A DNA stretch of 64,000 bases from assembly GCA_947476405.1 (NCBI GenBank), contig CANJQG010000001.1, positions 52,886-116,885 of the forward strand. Reading direction: 5' to 3'. The DNA is from Thiotrichales bacterium. GTDB lineage: Bacteria > Pseudomonadota > Gammaproteobacteria > Francisellales > CACEW01. Of the stretch, positions 1 to 9,057 are shown piece after piece (the first letter of the stretch is position 1; every line of letters begins with the position of its first letter). The translations under genes and the position numbers were made by a program. Under the pieces are notes generated by a model. The model searched no databases. It was not told where the DNA came from and saw nothing but the letters and a program-made list of their open reading frames with translations.

Positions 1-1272
1 GCAGTTCCATTCTGGCTGATGCTGTCCTTCTTCATTATGAATAATGAACCATTACATTTTTTTAAAAATCGCTATCTTAATGCAGCAAGTTTCTTTATAT
101 GCCTAGCGGTTATTGTGAACACCGGAGTGTACTACACATTTTTTGGCTTATTTTATACTTTCTTTGCTGGAATTATCGGCAGCATTGCTCTGCGCAAAGC
201 CAGCCCCTTTTATCGCAGTTTACGAATCATTATCCTGTCTGGGTTCATTGCAGCACTAAGCCTTGTCCCCAATGCGCTTTACATCCACGAGCATGGAAAA
301 GACACGCAAATCGCACACCGAGCCTTTGATGAGTCAGAGATTTATGGATTGCAAATCGCACAAATGCTTCTTCCTGTTGAAAATCATCGCAATGCTGACT
401 TAGCTCACACACGCTATCGCTACGATAAAGAAACAGCACAAGTTCTGCCTAAAATGATTAATGAAAACTCATCTAGTGCACTGGGGTTCATCGCCAGTCT
501 GGGCTTGCTGTTCTCATTTTCAATTGTTTTATTACAAAATGCCTGCAAAAAAGCAAGCAATTTATACCGTGCTGCGTCATTTAATATTTTAGGAATTTTA
601 CTGGCAGTGCCATTTGGCCTTAGCGTCCTCTTTGGCATGTTTATTTCACCCGAAATTCGCACCTATACGCGAATCAGTATCTTTATTGGCTTTTTATCTT
701 TATTTGTCTTTTTTAAATGTTTGCAAGCACTCACTGAAAAATACCAATTTAAGAAATGGCTCATTGCGTTGATCGCCTTTATTATTCTGGCCATTGGCGT
801 GTTTGACCAAACCACGGAGCAGAATATTTTTCCTAAAACTCCAGCCTGGCAAAGCGCAGTCACAAACGATCAGATTTTCGTGACGCAAATTGAGCATCTC
901 GTGCCCACTCAGAGAATGATCTTTCAATTACCCTATGTTGATTTTCCAGAAGGCGTTGCGCCGGGTACAATGGATTCATACGCCCCTCTGAGACCTTATT
1001 TCTTCTCTCATGACTTACGCTGGAGCGCAGGCGCAATGAAAGGCCGCCCTGCTGCAATCTGGCAAAAAGCTACAGCAAGTCAATCGACTCCCGCAATGAT
1101 CAACAATTTAATTGCCACTGGATTTACGGGCATTTATATTGATCGTGATGGGTATCTTGATCATGGACAGGCATTGGAGACTAGTCTCACGCAAATTCTG
1201 CATGAGCAGCCACTGGTGAGCCCTAATCAGGAGTTTAGTTTTTTTAGTCTCGATAAAAAAGCGGGCACTTGA
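1..1272 (+). CDS. C-terminal part of a GT-C-like integral membrane protein (5' truncated by window edge)
   Basis: The frame is open from base 1, so the start lies outside the window; the first ATG at 19 is internal to an open frame and is probably not the start. The visible 420 or so residues contain about five hydrophobic segments (near residues 25-55, 60-85, 155-175, 190-215, 225-270 of the visible part), followed by a ~150-residue soluble C-terminal region. This layout, a membrane core followed by an extracytoplasmic tail, is typical of large GT-C type lipid-sugar-dependent glycosyltransferases of surface polysaccharide loci. The family is not identifiable from the part that is present. 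The neighbour at 1438 is a similar type of protein. Function is inferred only from architecture and location beside a polysaccharide cluster. Confidence 0.7.
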   Translation, partial: AVPFWLMLSFFIMNNEPLHFFKNRYLNAASFFICLAVIVNTGVYYTFFGLFYTFFAGIIGSIALRKASPFYRSLRIIILSGFIAALSLVPNALYIHEHGKDTQIAHRAFDESEIYGLQIAQMLLPVENHRNADLAHTRYRYDKETAQVLPKMINENSSSALGFIASLGLLFSFSIVLLQNACKKASNLYRAASFNILGILLAVPFGLSVLFGMFISPEIRTYTRISIFIGFLSLFVFFKCLQALTEKYQFKKWLIALIAFIILAIGVFDQTTEQNIFPKTPAWQSAVTNDQIFVTQIEHLVPTQRMIFQLPYVDFPEGVAPGTMDSYAPLRPYFFSHDLRWSAGAMKGRPAAIWQKATASQSTPAMINNLIATGFTGIYIDRDGYLDHGQALETSLTQILHEQPLVSPNQEFSFFSLDKKAGT

Positions 1273-1437
1273 ATTTGCACACTCTTTTGATTGGCTTGTT
1301 TTTCTTTTCTTCGGTACAATTGTTTTTTATTGGAGTGCTAGGACGTATATTATGGCGATTCATACTCGGAGTTTGAAGGGGTCTTTGGCACTGGAATAAA
1401 AAAAATTGGCTTTTCAAAGATTAGGAAACACCTAGTT

Positions 1438-3336
1438 ATGGTCTTATTAAACTGCACAAAACAGAACCTATTAAGAATTAAAATAATTATTTTTTTCTTT
1501 TTGATGATATCCACAGCTATCCCTTTAGCCCTGCCACTCTTTACGTTTTCGAGTGCAAATAATGCAGAGCAATGGGTTAATCTAACCAACCAATTTTTTT
1601 ATGGCAATCAGGATTTTTTATTTTCATATGGCCCCTTATATTGGATCGTAGGGGGAGCCTCCGCACCATATAATTTTAGCATATGGATAATAACAGCTTT
1701 ATTTTTCTTTGCTTATTGCACAATTTTTTGGATACTACTAATTGAATTAGCATTCAAATATCATGCCACTCCAGCCTTAGCAATCCTATATTTCCTATTC
1801 ATCAGGACGATACTTTTTGCACAAATTATTTTTTTACTCCCCATTATTATTGTTTATTATTTAGAACTAATGGATATTGATAAATATAAAATCTTACATA
1901 GCCTTCATAAAATTGCAGTGCTAAGTTTTTTTACTGCCTTGTTATTTTATATTAGATTTGTCTATGGAACTATTGGACTTTTAGTATTCGCTACTTATTT
2001 TATTAGTCTATGCTTCGATAAACTTCACTATAAAAGCCTTGCTGCATACGTTGGTTTCTGTGTTTTATTTTATTTCATTTTAGGATACGCTATATTCCAT
2101 CACACTAATAGCATATATAACTACTTTATCATAAATAACCAGCTAAGTTTTGGCAACTCAATAGAGATGCCAGAGGATATCTCTTCTAAATGGATTATGT
2201 GGCTTCTCATTGCAGCACTTTTTTTACTACAGAATTACTCTATTAGAAAAAATAAATTTTTGATTCTCACCGTCAATTTACTATTTTTAATATTATTAAA
2301 ATTAGGGTTTTCACGAATAGATCATTACTATAAAGACTTTATCTCGCCAATGAGCATTGTTTTATTCATAATTGTATTGCAACGAAGTAAAGAAAAATTT
2401 CTATACTTTCCTTCCCTTATCACTCTTTTATTGATTGTCATCACTAGCCCCTTTCCAATGTATTTTTACTTTCTACAAAGCACAGTTCAAAATACGCCAT
2501 TTTCAACAGGAAGACATGGGTCATACCAAGATAGAATGGGTGCAATTTACCAAAATTACCACCTTCCACTCCAGGCATTAAATTTGCTAAGAAATAATAC
2601 GATTGATTTCTATCCTTATACCAATGAGTATGCCTTCGCCAACAACTTAAATTATGATCATCGGCCAATTTTTCAAAGCTTTATGACATTATCTCCACGC
2701 CTAGATCAAATAAATCAACAGTTTTTTAACCAAAAAAACGCCCCTTCTTTTATTTTATGGAGTGGACCACTCTGTGTAAATAAGATATCTGACTGTAATT
2801 GGTTTTTAGATGTAGACAATCGCTATACATTAAATATAGACCCCCTAACAATTGATGCTATTTTAACAAACTATCATCTTGTTGAAAAAATAAATGCGAA
2901 TAATAATTCAATCTTGATTTTAAAAAAAACCACATCCACTGTACTCACTACATCTATATTTATTACAAAACAAACAATGCAGCTTAATAAATGGTATACC
3001 GTGCCTGTGGCACCTAATAAAATTGGCATTATAAAGCTAATTCCACACTTACAATTCACACTGTTTGGAAAACTCCAGAACATGCTCTTTAGAGGAGATG
3101 TCGTAAATATTCGGTATAAACTTAAAAATGGTAAAATTGAAGAACACCGGCTAAATATACTAAATGCAGAAAACGGAGTTTGGATATCCCCATACTTCCA
3201 AGATATTAATTTTACACCAATAACGGCAACAAATGTGATGATTTCATGCAAGACTCGCGGTTATTTACAAGAAACCTTCCAAGGGGACTGGTTAGAGTTC
3301 AACATTAACTTAAGTAAATTTTTATCGACTAGTTAA
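1438..3336 (+). CDS. AT-rich polytopic membrane protein, GT-C-like architecture
   Basis: A 632-residue protein not recognised by family. The first ~360 residues are a run of about ten hydrophobic helices (one near residues 15-35, then dense helices to about 355). The last ~270 residues are soluble and beta-rich looking, probably extracytoplasmic. This resembles membrane glycosyltransferases or flippase-associated proteins of O-antigen and capsule loci. Base composition is strikingly AT-rich, with many poly-T and poly-A runs, more so than the housekeeping genes further right, which suggests acquisition by transfer. The start ATG has only a distant GGA upstream, so the exact N-terminus is uncertain. 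It is convergent with the minus-strand operon ending at 3392. No function is assigned. Confidence 0.75.
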   Translation: MVLLNCTKQNLLRIKIIIFFFLMISTAIPLALPLFTFSSANNAEQWVNLTNQFFYGNQDFLFSYGPLYWIVGGASAPYNFSIWIITALFFFAYCTIFWILLIELAFKYHATPALAILYFLFIRTILFAQIIFLLPIIIVYYLELMDIDKYKILHSLHKIAVLSFFTALLFYIRFVYGTIGLLVFATYFISLCFDKLHYKSLAAYVGFCVLFYFILGYAIFHHTNSIYNYFIINNQLSFGNSIEMPEDISSKWIMWLLIAALFLLQNYSIRKNKFLILTVNLLFLILLKLGFSRIDHYYKDFISPMSIVLFIIVLQRSKEKFLYFPSLITLLLIVITSPFPMYFYFLQSTVQNTPFSTGRHGSYQDRMGAIYQNYHLPLQALNLLRNNTIDFYPYTNEYAFANNLNYDHRPIFQSFMTLSPRLDQINQQFFNQKNAPSFILWSGPLCVNKISDCNWFLDVDNRYTLNIDPLTIDAILTNYHLVEKINANNNSILILKKTTSTVLTTSIFITKQTMQLNKWYTVPVAPNKIGIIKLIPHLQFTLFGKLQNMLFRGDVVNIRYKLKNGKIEEHRLNILNAENGVWISPYFQDINFTPITATNVMISCKTRGYLQETFQGDWLEFNINLSKFLSTS

Positions 3337-3391
3337 ACATTGTAGCCAAAAAAAATAAATCACTAGTGCTTTTTGCATATCGGCTCTGTCT

Positions 3392-4354
3392 TTATTGTAA
3401 GTTTTTACGGGAACCGTAGAGCACTTTTTGCCTTGTTGCAATCAAGCGCGTTGATTGATCGCCGCATAGAATTTTAAGAATTAAATTGAGATATTTAATC
3501 ACAATTGTAAACCCTACAAAAACCCCCATAAGACCAAATGACAATAGCAACATAGTAGTTGCCCAGCCTGCCACTGCACCTCTGATTTCATAAATGACAA
3601 TCGTGTAAATGAGTGCTAGCATAGCAATACCGCCAAAAAGGACACAAAATACTCCAGTAACTTTTTTGCCCATATCAGTAAATAACAGCAAAAGATCTGT
3701 CGCAAAATCAAATCGTCTCAAAAAACCACTTTTTTTTATTGCCACGGGAACAATCTGAGTGTAGTCAATATAAGTATAATTTAAGCCCACTGTACAATAT
3801 GCAAATTTACGATAATGAATAATCTCATTTACAATATTTAATCGATTAATTGCACGACGCGACAGAACATGGAAACGAGAACTTTGCAAAAAAGCACTTT
3901 TTAGTGAATTCCGATTAACAAGCCGATAAAATAGTCTTTCCATAAACGAGCTTTTTTTGTCTGGCCTCACCAATACAATATCATTACCTCCACGGCAGGA
4001 CTCAAAAGCTTTCCACAATATTTGAACTGGATAATCTATTAATAATTCGTCAAATTCATAGACAAAATCGCCAATGCTGGCTTCCAAGCCCATCAACATA
4101 GCTTGATCATCTGGAATTTGGTAAGGAATATCTACACAATGAATTTTTAAACTAGAATCAATTTCAATCAGCTTTTGTAAGCTCACACGAGAAGAGGTTA
4201 TCGAACCATTACTCACAATAATATATTCAACAAGACCGAAGTTCTCAACAAAAAAAGAATGCAAAACTTGCAAAAAACCTAAAAGACCAGTCGCAGTCTC
4301 TTCAGTCACTTGCAAAACAACTGAAATATAATTATCATCTTTAACCTGCTTCAT
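3392..4354 (-). CDS. GT2 family glycosyltransferase with C-terminal membrane anchor
   Basis: A 320-residue protein with a GT-A/GT2-like N-terminal half: it opens with a beta strand (YISVVLQVTEE) corresponding to the SVVIPVYNEE start of dolichyl-phosphate-mannose-synthase-like enzymes. The usual DxD site appears altered (FVYEFDELLID), so activity may be degenerate. Two C-terminal transmembrane helices (about residues 235-260 and 268-295) match the ArnC/GtrB type that makes polyprenyl-phosphate-sugars. The start is set at ATG 4354, just past the stop of the upstream FAD gene and behind a strong GGAGGGGG; an upstream in-frame start at 4378 lacks this. It is the last gene of a five-gene coupled minus-strand operon. 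Predicted role: sugar transfer in surface polysaccharide synthesis. Confidence 0.8.
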   Translation of the reverse strand: MKQVKDDNYISVVLQVTEETATGLLGFLQVLHSFFVENFGLVEYIIVSNGSITSSRVSLQKLIEIDSSLKIHCVDIPYQIPDDQAMLMGLEASIGDFVYEFDELLIDYPVQILWKAFESCRGGNDIVLVRPDKKSSFMERLFYRLVNRNSLKSAFLQSSRFHVLSRRAINRLNIVNEIIHYRKFAYCTVGLNYTYIDYTQIVPVAIKKSGFLRRFDFATDLLLLFTDMGKKVTGVFCVLFGGIAMLALIYTIVIYEIRGAVAGWATTMLLLSFGLMGVFVGFTIVIKYLNLILKILCGDQSTRLIATRQKVLYGSRKNLQ

Positions 4355-4355
4355 T

Positions 4356-5471
4356 TTAGAGCACCCCCTCCATATCATAAATCGTATTTATTTTTCCTGA
4401 AAAAATTGAAATAAATTCCGGACACTCCGAATGCTGCTTAATGATTGTTGGGCGAGCATCACTCACCTCCGTACTTTGTAGACAACTTTTCATGGAAAAA
4501 AGAGAATCAACATACTCAATTTCAAATGACTCTGAAATATATTTTTTTGCCAAAGCCAACATAGACCTAAAAGCAGTGCCCGGACGAGCGGAGCAAGCAT
4601 TGCAATTATTTAAAGAAAGCGGCGAGCACTGCACACCTTCTGATTGACAAGAAAATAAGGGAAGAATCGCTTTTGATGTTTGATGAGGCGTATAATCGAC
4701 AGCAGTCAGTGAATGTAACCCAGAATGTCCAAACGGCATTAATGAAAAAAATGCGCCATCCATCACCGTCAATCCCACTTTTCGAATGGACTCACTCACT
4801 TTACATAAAATGACCTCACAAAGCTCATATTTTATAGGAAAAGGCTCATAGCCCAAAGGCATAAGAATTTGATTTAAACTAGCATACGTTGCATTAATCA
4901 AACTATGCGTCTTAAAAGAACCTTGATCGCTTATAATGTTATACAGCTTGTGTTTTGAATTTTCTTCAATATTATTTATTTTAACATTAAACAAAACATC
5001 ACATTTTCCCGTTGCTAACAACTCTTTTAATAAGAACTGAGCTATTTTTTTAGCATCAAACGTATATTCTTTAGTTGCATAAGCCGACGCAATATATTGC
5101 GACTTAAAAAAACGAGATACCTCAACTGGATTGGCAGGTATTTGAGCATGACGACAAAAGTGTTCGAACTGCTGATCATTGACCCATGAAAAAGCACTAG
5201 ATATTGCATAAATTTGTTCAAAATCTTGCAAAATTGCAAACTCAAACTCAGCGACAAAACGATCAAAATAATCAATCGATTTTATTGCAGTAGAAAGGCT
5301 GCGGGGATAATGATAACCATAATGAACTCGAGCTTGATTAATCCAGCTAGCACGCATAAATGGCTTTTCATCACGCTCTAATACCAAAACTCGTCGCCCC
5401 TGCCTTGCAGAAATTAAGGCAGCATACAAACCATAAATTCCAGCACCAATAATAATTCGGTCATAAGTCAT
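4356..5471 (-). CDS. FAD-dependent oxidoreductase (DAO-like)
   Basis: A 371-residue flavoprotein. The N-terminus carries the dinucleotide-binding motif GAGIYG (residues 9-14) inside a beta-alpha-beta fold, followed by an acidic residue at the end of the second strand (VLERDE), as in the D-amino-acid-oxidase superfamily. A C-terminal FSGK segment corresponds to the second FAD contact region. Its start overlaps the stop of the upstream GT2 gene by four bases and its stop abuts the start of the membrane GT2. It therefore belongs to an operon with an NAD epimerase and a sugar isomerase-like protein, and probably modifies a sugar or lipid-linked precursor. The substrate cannot be read from sequence. 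Confidence 0.82.
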   Translation of the reverse strand: MTYDRIIIGAGIYGLYAALISARQGRRVLVLERDEKPFMRASWINQARVHYGYHYPRSLSTAIKSIDYFDRFVAEFEFAILQDFEQIYAISSAFSWVNDQQFEHFCRHAQIPANPVEVSRFFKSQYIASAYATKEYTFDAKKIAQFLLKELLATGKCDVLFNVKINNIEENSKHKLYNIISDQGSFKTHSLINATYASLNQILMPLGYEPFPIKYELCEVILCKVSESIRKVGLTVMDGAFFSLMPFGHSGLHSLTAVDYTPHQTSKAILPLFSCQSEGVQCSPLSLNNCNACSARPGTAFRSMLALAKKYISESFEIEYVDSLFSMKSCLQSTEVSDARPTIIKQHSECPEFISIFSGKINTIYDMEGVL

Positions 5472-6271
5472 TTTTTAAGTGTCACTTTTTGAGGGCGATA
5501 AAACCCAAACAAGTTTTTGAACAATATAGTTAACAGATCGGCGCTCCCTTTAAATTTACTAATTTTTGTAGGAATTTTACCCTCTTTAGGATAGGCTCGG
5601 GTGACAGGAATCTCAATAGTCGCGAACCCTAATTGCGGAGCGCGAGCAGACAAATATGCAAGCAACTCATACCCACTAAACACATTCCTAAAAGGTGCAA
5701 CACGTTCATCAAGAAGAAATGTTCTAGAATAAGCACGAAAGCCATTTGTTGTATCCGTATATTTAAAACCAGCTGCAAGAGAGATCAATGGAATATGCAA
5801 AAGCTTAACTGCCCAGTGACGTAAACGAGGAGTATTAATTGCAGCACCACCCGGCAAAAAACGCGACCCTTGAACAAAATCATAGCCCTGATCTAAAAAT
5901 TGAATGAAATTGAGCACATCCGCAACACTATCTTTGTTATTTCCATCTACAGTTACAATACCTTCATAATTTCTTTGCAAAAGCGAAAAATAATAGCCCA
6001 TACGTAATTGAGCACCCAATTTCCCAGCATCTTCTTTGGTTAATAAAACAGAGACGCCACAACCTTTCAAAAACTCAACATCTAAAGACCCATCTTGACT
6101 TCCACCATCACAAATAATCACATCAACAGAATCCATTACCCCGAGTGAGCGCAACTTGTTTAACTCTTGGCGAATTTTATCACCCTCATTAATCACGGGA
6201 ATACACAAACAATAGCTATTTTTTTTTGGAAAGAATTCAAGTGTTGAAAATTGGGGAACTTCATAATCCAT
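5468..6271 (-). CDS. GT2 family glycosyltransferase (dolichyl-phosphate-mannose-synthase-like)
   Basis: A 267-residue soluble GT-A fold enzyme. Visible motifs in order are CIPVINEG (nucleotide-sugar-binding start), IICDGGSQDGS, and TVDGNNKD near residue 110, which occupies the place of the DxD metal site. A later TTNGFRAYSR segment resembles DPM1/GtrB-type enzymes. There is no clear transmembrane helix, unlike its operon partner at 3392. ATG 6271 was chosen because an AAGTGAG lies at a suitable distance; an in-frame GTG at 6283 is the alternative. The start overlaps the stop of the sugar isomerase-like gene by eleven bases, indicating translational coupling. Role: glycosyl transfer in polysaccharide assembly, acceptor unknown. 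Confidence 0.83.
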   Translation of the reverse strand: MDYEVPQFSTLEFFPKKNSYCLCIPVINEGDKIRQELNKLRSLGVMDSVDVIICDGGSQDGSLDVEFLKGCGVSVLLTKEDAGKLGAQLRMGYYFSLLQRNYEGIVTVDGNNKDSVADVLNFIQFLDQGYDFVQGSRFLPGGAAINTPRLRHWAVKLLHIPLISLAAGFKYTDTTNGFRAYSRTFLLDERVAPFRNVFSGYELLAYLSARAPQLGFATIEIPVTRAYPKEGKIPTKISKFKGSADLLTILFKNLFGFYRPQKVTLKK

Positions 6272-7079
6272 GATAAATCTCACTTATAATACTTAGACAC
6301 TCGATCACTTGAGAGGGCACATTTTCTTTAGGTGCAGCCATCTCAATAGAAACGTAATGCTCATAGCCTGCTTCTTTTAAATTTTGCATTAAATGACGAT
6401 AGTGATCGACATATTCAGAACGCGCAATAATAGATTCCAAAAACGGTGCACTCACATGAACATGACGACACTCATCTAAGCACTGGTTAATTAAGTCAGG
6501 GTGCTCATGATTTAAAATCATCGTCCCCGCATCACAAATCATTTTAAATCCAGGAGAGTTGCATTGCTTAACAAATTGATACGCTGCCAGCGTACTGGTC
6601 ATAAAATTGGTTCCGTATTCTACAGGATTGGGCTCCAAACAAAAGGAAACACCATGGCTAAAAGCATAATCACCTAGTTCACTAAAAAAAGTACGGGCGA
6701 TCGCCATATCTAGTTCAAGATGATGACTAATACGATTTTTGGGATTGCCAAATACGAGTACAGGGCAAGATAGCGTCTCAGCAAAAAGAATCGCTTTTTT
6801 CAAGTAAGCCTTGAGATGTTCACGAGCACTGTCATCGACAAATAAATACAGCCCCTCTGTCCCAAATAAAAGTGACTGCATGCTCACGAGAGATAACTGA
6901 TGCTGGCGTAGCAAATCTATTTTAAGCTGACGCGCTTCATGCAAATGATCATAGGGATTTTTTGCAAAAAAACGCGTGGGTGCAATCTCCAATCCTTCAT
7001 ATCCATATTGGCGCATTGCAGCATACACAGCAGCATCTTCTGAAGCAGCCCAGGCAATATTCGAAATTGCTAATTTCAC
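6261..7079 (-). CDS. Sugar phosphate isomerase/epimerase family protein (TIM barrel)
   Basis: A 272-residue xylose-isomerase-like/AP-endonuclease-2 TIM barrel. Metal-ligand segments expected for the family are visible in order: LEPNPVEYG, CDAGTM, HVHVSAPFLE and a C-terminal VSIEMA, supplying the usual Glu/Asp/His/Glu set. It starts with ATGA overlapping the stop of the epimerase gene at 7076. Combination with a SDR epimerase, a GT2 and a DAO-type flavoprotein recurs in O-antigen clusters, so it probably acts on a nucleotide-sugar-derived or keto-sugar intermediate. The exact substrate is unknown. Confidence 0.82.
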   Translation of the reverse strand: MKLAISNIAWAASEDAAVYAAMRQYGYEGLEIAPTRFFAKNPYDHLHEARQLKIDLLRQHQLSLVSMQSLLFGTEGLYLFVDDSAREHLKAYLKKAILFAETLSCPVLVFGNPKNRISHHLELDMAIARTFFSELGDYAFSHGVSFCLEPNPVEYGTNFMTSTLAAYQFVKQCNSPGFKMICDAGTMILNHEHPDLINQCLDECRHVHVSAPFLESIIARSEYVDHYRHLMQNLKEAGYEHYVSIEMAAPKENVPSQVIECLSIISEIYHGL

Positions 7080-8032
7080 TGTACTGCACCTCTTTGCCCT
7101 ACAAAAAAGCCTTTGATTTCTTGTAAAATCAAATCACGTGAATACAGATATCCCCCTGCCCCCCCAAAAATTTGATCATAAGTAGATTTCATATTATAAA
7201 AAAGAGGAGACTTGCCCTTGATCTGATTAACAAAACGAGTACCCATTAAATAAAAAAACAGGTCTTCTGCAGAAATAGGCTCAACCGCTAAATTAAGCAG
7301 TTTAATATCCTGATGCATAGCCCACTCAATATCTTTCAACAAAAATTTTAAAGGATAAAACTGAAAACAACTCCGTGCATCAGTAAAGATTAAACTAGAA
7401 ATATGCTGTTTACTCAAAAGCGCCTGCAATTGGCTTCGCATTTTAAAATCAGAAATAAATTGAAGCACTCTATTTCCAGAAGAATCTATTTGATAAAATT
7501 TCTCAATAAAATCTTGCTCTTTGGGCATATACAAGTCAATAATTTGGCTCCAAAGTTTTGGTATAATAGATACGGGAAGCGGATTGATCATATCATAAAT
7601 AAAATTCTTCTTAAGATGAGGGCCAAATAAACCAGGCAACCGTAGAATCGTATAATTTTTAAAGTGCCCACTTACCCATTGCTCAAAGAAATAACGATTT
7701 TTACCATAAGCCTCTTGAAGGGCTGGATTCGGCAAAGTGTTTTCCGTAACGCCATCGACAAAATCATATACATCGACAGTAGAAATCAGAACAAAATTTT
7801 CTGCAGTAACTGATTGAAGATGATCGATTAACCCTTGAATTTTTAAAAGATCTTCCTCAGGATTTTGATTGGCAAGCCATTTTGTAGCACTCACCCCGGC
7901 ACAAACAACCAAATCAAAATGTTTGTTTCTAATGTCACCAATATTTTTTGAGTTATACAAAAAATCAAAGTCTTTTTGCTCAAGTAAATTTGAGCCAACA
8001 AATCCAGAATAACCGATTAAGGCAGACATCAT
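7076..8032 (-). CDS. NAD(P)-dependent epimerase/dehydratase (extended SDR)
   Basis: A 318-residue extended short-chain dehydrogenase. The N-terminal Rossmann motif is GYSGFVGS (residues 7-14), and an ISTVDVYD strand corresponds to the SSxxVYG motif. The catalytic Tyr segment reads YGKNR, so Arg occupies the usual Lys position of YxxxK. The protein is otherwise full length. It is the first gene of the minus-strand operon and has a GAGG upstream; a second ATG three bases downstream is equally possible. Likely role: oxidation, reduction or epimerisation of a nucleotide-linked sugar together with the isomerase and flavoprotein encoded immediately downstream. Confidence 0.8.
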   Translation of the reverse strand: MMSALIGYSGFVGSNLLEQKDFDFLYNSKNIGDIRNKHFDLVVCAGVSATKWLANQNPEEDLLKIQGLIDHLQSVTAENFVLISTVDVYDFVDGVTENTLPNPALQEAYGKNRYFFEQWVSGHFKNYTILRLPGLFGPHLKKNFIYDMINPLPVSIIPKLWSQIIDLYMPKEQDFIEKFYQIDSSGNRVLQFISDFKMRSQLQALLSKQHISSLIFTDARSCFQFYPLKFLLKDIEWAMHQDIKLLNLAVEPISAEDLFFYLMGTRFVNQIKGKSPLFYNMKSTYDQIFGGAGGYLYSRDLILQEIKGFFVGQRGAVQ

Positions 8033-8380
8033 ACACTATTACCTCTTTATCACAAATAACCAAGTTGAAATAAGCTTACTTTAGCCTAAATCTGCGCAGA
8101 CATTGTAACCCTCTAATATAATAGCATGCAAGGCAAGTCGCACTGAAAGCCGTTGCAGCAGCCCTAATTGATACTCAACACCTCTGCGCTCAAAATTAAA
8201 AAATGCCTTTTAAATCCATTAAACTAACCCAAAAAGGAGTGGGCATTTATAATTCTATGTAAACACTCTATTATAGTGGTATTAATCTATGCTTTTGACC
8301 ATAATCTTGTTGCCTATAAATTTGTTTGATTCCACCTCCATAATTATAGTAAGATGGCACAAACTTTATAAGGATTAATA
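8033..8380. other. Divergent intergenic region with an imperfect hairpin
   Basis: About 350 bases without a long reading frame between divergently transcribed operons, so promoters for both are expected here. An imperfect inverted repeat spans about 8209-8258: AAATGCC plus CTTTT on the left pairs with AAAAGG plus GGGCATTT on the right. It looks like a terminator or small-RNA stem but lacks a run of T on either side. I found no convincing -35/-10 pair with correct spacing; TTGACC at 8295 and TATAAA at 8315 are only 14 bases apart. Confidence 0.4.
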
Positions 8381-8437
8381 ATGCCCAAAACCATCATTAA
8401 CAGCATCTCCTTAATTTGCCCGACTAAATGGAAATGA
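8381..8437 (+). CDS. Putative 18-residue leader peptide coupled to a glycosyltransferase gene
   Basis: ATG 8381 is preceded by AAGGA at 8370-8374 with six-base spacing, the best ribosome-binding site in this stretch. It opens an 18-codon frame (begins MPKTIINS, ends PTKWK) that stops with TGA at 8435-8437. That TGA overlaps one of the clustered ATG codons of the next gene (ATG 8434, forming ATGA). The arrangement suggests translational coupling. Alternatively it is the surviving N-terminus of a longer frameshifted glycosyltransferase. No homology is recognised. Confidence 0.35.
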   Translation: MPKTIINSISLICPTKWK

Positions 8438-9057
8438 AAATGAAGAAATCCCCCCCCTATACTTACATTTCCACCCATAACTGGCTACCACAAGACGGTC
8501 TTTCTACACTTATTTCAGAGTGGTTAAATTACAAAAAACAAACAAAGTCTACTTCCCTATTAATTCTACAAGCGCTTTCTCCCCCCACAAAAGATCAAGC
8601 CACAAACCTTGTGCAAATCATCCAAAACTTAGCTTACCGCTTTGAGCTTAGCCAAACAGATATTAGCATCTGCAATAAGCTGTTGAGTGATACTGAACTG
8701 TCTACACTATATCAAAATTCTAACGCCATTTTAAGCTGTAAATTAAATCATGAAATACTCAATACAGCAACGCTTACTGCGATACGTGCAGGGATACCGA
8801 TTATTTATCCAAGACATTCTCAATTAGCCCGCTTCATTCCTGAGAGTTACCCCTTTAATATGGAAAGTGATTGTAAAATTATCTCACTGCCAGATCCTTT
8901 AAAAAAATACTCACTTGCAACCTATTGGAACGTCGTGAGACAGGGAGAGATGTGTAAAAAACTCACCCTATTTGAAGCCAGTAGCACCGAAACCATTGCT
9001 CATGCAATAGCACAGTTTAATATAGAGGGCTTAAAGGAGACAATATGCGAATTCTGA
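8428..9057 (+). CDS. Half-size GT4-like protein (C-terminal GT-B domain only)
   Basis: A 209-residue protein that resembles only the C-terminal domain of GT4 glycosyltransferases: YISTHNWLPQDGLSTLI corresponds to the segment where the second Rossmann domain begins, and LSDTELSTLYQNSNAIL corresponds to the conserved stretch before the donor site. The usual E-x7-E donor motif is poorly kept (LNHEILNTATLTAIRAG). The acceptor domain is missing. Three in-frame ATGs (8428, 8434, 8440) compete; 8440 has GGA seven bases upstream. A run of eight C occurs at 8450-8457, a few codons after the start. The gene overlaps the full GT4 gene at 9045 by 13 bases. It may be a remnant or a phase-variable protein. 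Confidence 0.6.
   Translation: MEMKMKKSPPYTYISTHNWLPQDGLSTLISEWLNYKKQTKSTSLLILQALSPPTKDQATNLVQIIQNLAYRFELSQTDISICNKLLSDTELSTLYQNSNAILSCKLNHEILNTATLTAIRAGIPIIYPRHSQLARFIPESYPFNMESDCKIISLPDPLKKYSLATYWNVVRQGEMCKKLTLFEASSTETIAHAIAQFNIEGLKETICEF

Noticed and set aside
3350..3385. Terminator between the convergent genes at 3336 and 3392
   Set aside because: Only a CACTAGTG palindrome flanked by A/T runs; stem too short to support.
8295..8320. Promoter TTGACC/TATAAA for the leader and glycosyltransferase genes
   Set aside because: Only 14 bases between the elements.
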